Of a DNA stretch of 19,536 nt, positions 18,869 through 19,536 are shown one piece after another. The translations under genes and the position numbers were made by a program. The notes below the pieces were generated by a model. That model was given only the letters and a program-made list of their open reading frames with translations. It had not been told where the DNA came from and made no database searches. Source of the DNA: Oscillospiraceae bacterium (GTDB lineage Bacteria; Bacillota; Clostridia; Oscillospirales; CAG-272); assembly GCA_009779295.1 (NCBI GenBank), contig WREN01000006.1, positions 1 to 19,536 on the forward strand, given 5' to 3'. The first letter of the stretch is position 1; every line of letters begins with the position of its first letter.

Positions 18869-19536
18869 ATTTTCGTGAATTATAAGGATTAACGGAGTGC
18901 ATAGCCCAGAAATTCAATTCTTTTCTGCCGCGGTCATACAAATAGGCGTTCGCCATGATACCTATCAGCGAAATTCCCCTGTCTGCGATTCCATAAGCCA
19001 TTTCGTTACTGTAATTCGCTGTGTCCATGACGGGTTCAAACACATTGTATTTCATAAACTCAACAACGCGCTCCGTAACTTCCTGTTCGGAATAACCAGT
19101 CAGCTTTGCTAATTCGTTGCAAGTCAATCTTCCGTTTAAACAAATCCACGCGAAAATCTTTATTGCTTTTTCATCCGACATAAACTCTATGAGTTTGTTG
19201 GATGATAAATCAACGGACATTATGTTTTTGAGATATTCAATATTGCTCAAAAACATACCGAATCCCCTGCTGTCTTCCATAGTAAACACATGCGCTTCAT
19301 ACATATTTACTGCAAGGTGCGGCTTTTCTGCCGCACCTTCAGCCATGATTTTGTGCAGCAAACGCATTTTCTCATCCATGTCGCCTTTGCAGAGTTCCAG
19401 TGCTTTGTCAACGTACATCTCGGCTGTCATGTTCCCCTCGCTGCCGAGCAATGCGTCCGCTGAAATGCCGAACTCTCTGCATATGTCTGGAATGACGGAA
19501 ATGTCCGGCAAGCTGTCGCCTTTTTCCCACTTGCTA
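18855..19536 (-). CDS. Partial XRE-type regulator with C-terminal winged-helix region (N-terminus off the window)
   Basis: The frame is open to the right edge: upstream of the internal TTG at 19511 the codons give SKWEKGDS, continuing into LPDISVIPDICREFGISADALLG, which is the second half of an XRE helix-turn-helix. The true start therefore lies outside the window and only about 30 residues are missing. A helical linker follows, then a second HTH (AWICLNGRLTCNELAKLTGYSEQEVTERVVEFMKYNVFEPV) that looks like a winged helix, and a tail ending NSRKFIQP. It is convergent with the TIM-barrel gene, their ends overlapping by 14 bp. Targets are unknown; this double-HTH architecture is common in clostridial regulators of uncertain role. 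Confidence 0.87.
   Translation of the reverse strand, partial: SKWEKGDSLPDISVIPDICREFGISADALLGSEGNMTAEMYVDKALELCKGDMDEKMRLLHKIMAEGAAEKPHLAVNMYEAHVFTMEDSRGFGMFLSNIEYLKNIMSVDLSSNKLIEFMSDEKAIKIFAWICLNGRLTCNELAKLTGYSEQEVTERVVEFMKYNVFEPVMDTANYSNEMAYGIADRGISLIGIMANAYLYDRGRKELNFWAMHSVNPYNSRKFIQP

Overview
The window reads as accessory chromosome of a low-GC Gram-positive bacterium, most likely an uncultured gut-type clostridium (Bacillota, Clostridia). This is inferred from strong AGGAGG-type ribosome sites, many near-consensus sigma-A promoters with 17-bp spacers, Gram-positive style lipoproteins, a LytTR/DUF3021 pair, a DUF2089 protein and a corrinoid-type methyltransferase. Base composition is mosaic: genes such as the cDPG-synthetase-like gene (7121-8464) and the TIM-barrel gene (17609-18868) are GC-richer than the AT-rich small-protein and LytTR genes. 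No tRNA, rRNA, CRISPR array or phage module was seen.

Layout. (1) 1-2460, minus strand: a compact six-gene operon behind a perfect sigma-A promoter. It encodes a GyrI-like/AraC effector-binding protein, a Cys-rich protein, a RidA-family protein, two paralogous small Cys-motif proteins, and the start of a probable third paralog running off the left edge. (2) 2634-5224, minus: a solute-binding lipoprotein followed by a secreted leucine-rich-repeat (BspA-like) protein and a terminator. (3) 5259-6007, plus: a DUF2089 HTH protein with a small three-helix membrane protein, behind a promoter carrying a 13-bp direct repeat. (4) 6012-6812, minus: a NodB-type polysaccharide deacetylase lipoprotein; the 308-bp gap upstream holds its promoter, a possible short minus-strand RNA and three copies of a 12-bp palindrome. 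(5) 7121-10489: a cyclic 2,3-diphosphoglycerate synthetase-like GTPase, an XRE-TPR regulator (minus) and an Fpg/Nei-like DNA glycosylase that lacks the catalytic N-terminal proline. (6) 10536-11834, minus: glutamate dehydrogenase with a 29-bp palindrome abutting its -10 box.

(7) 12007-15961: an MtaA-like uroporphyrinogen-decarboxylase-fold methyltransferase overlapping a CobW-like P-loop protein (minus), divergent from two tandem, internally duplicated DUF1284-like Cys-rich proteins (plus). This is the best candidate here for an undescribed functional unit, perhaps a methyl-transfer or metal/corrinoid module. (8) 15975-16864, minus: a LytTR regulator and DUF3021 membrane protein with two LytTR-type direct repeats upstream. 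(9) 17006-17587: a REP-associated tyrosine transposase (RAYT) gene that itself carries two perfect inverted copies of a 26-bp REP-like hairpin read through in frame, flanked by a 16-bp direct repeat. (10) 17609-18868: a cytoplasmic TIM-barrel glycoside-hydrolase-like protein, convergent with a truncated XRE regulator at the right edge.

Functional calls rest on motifs read by eye; no database search was possible.
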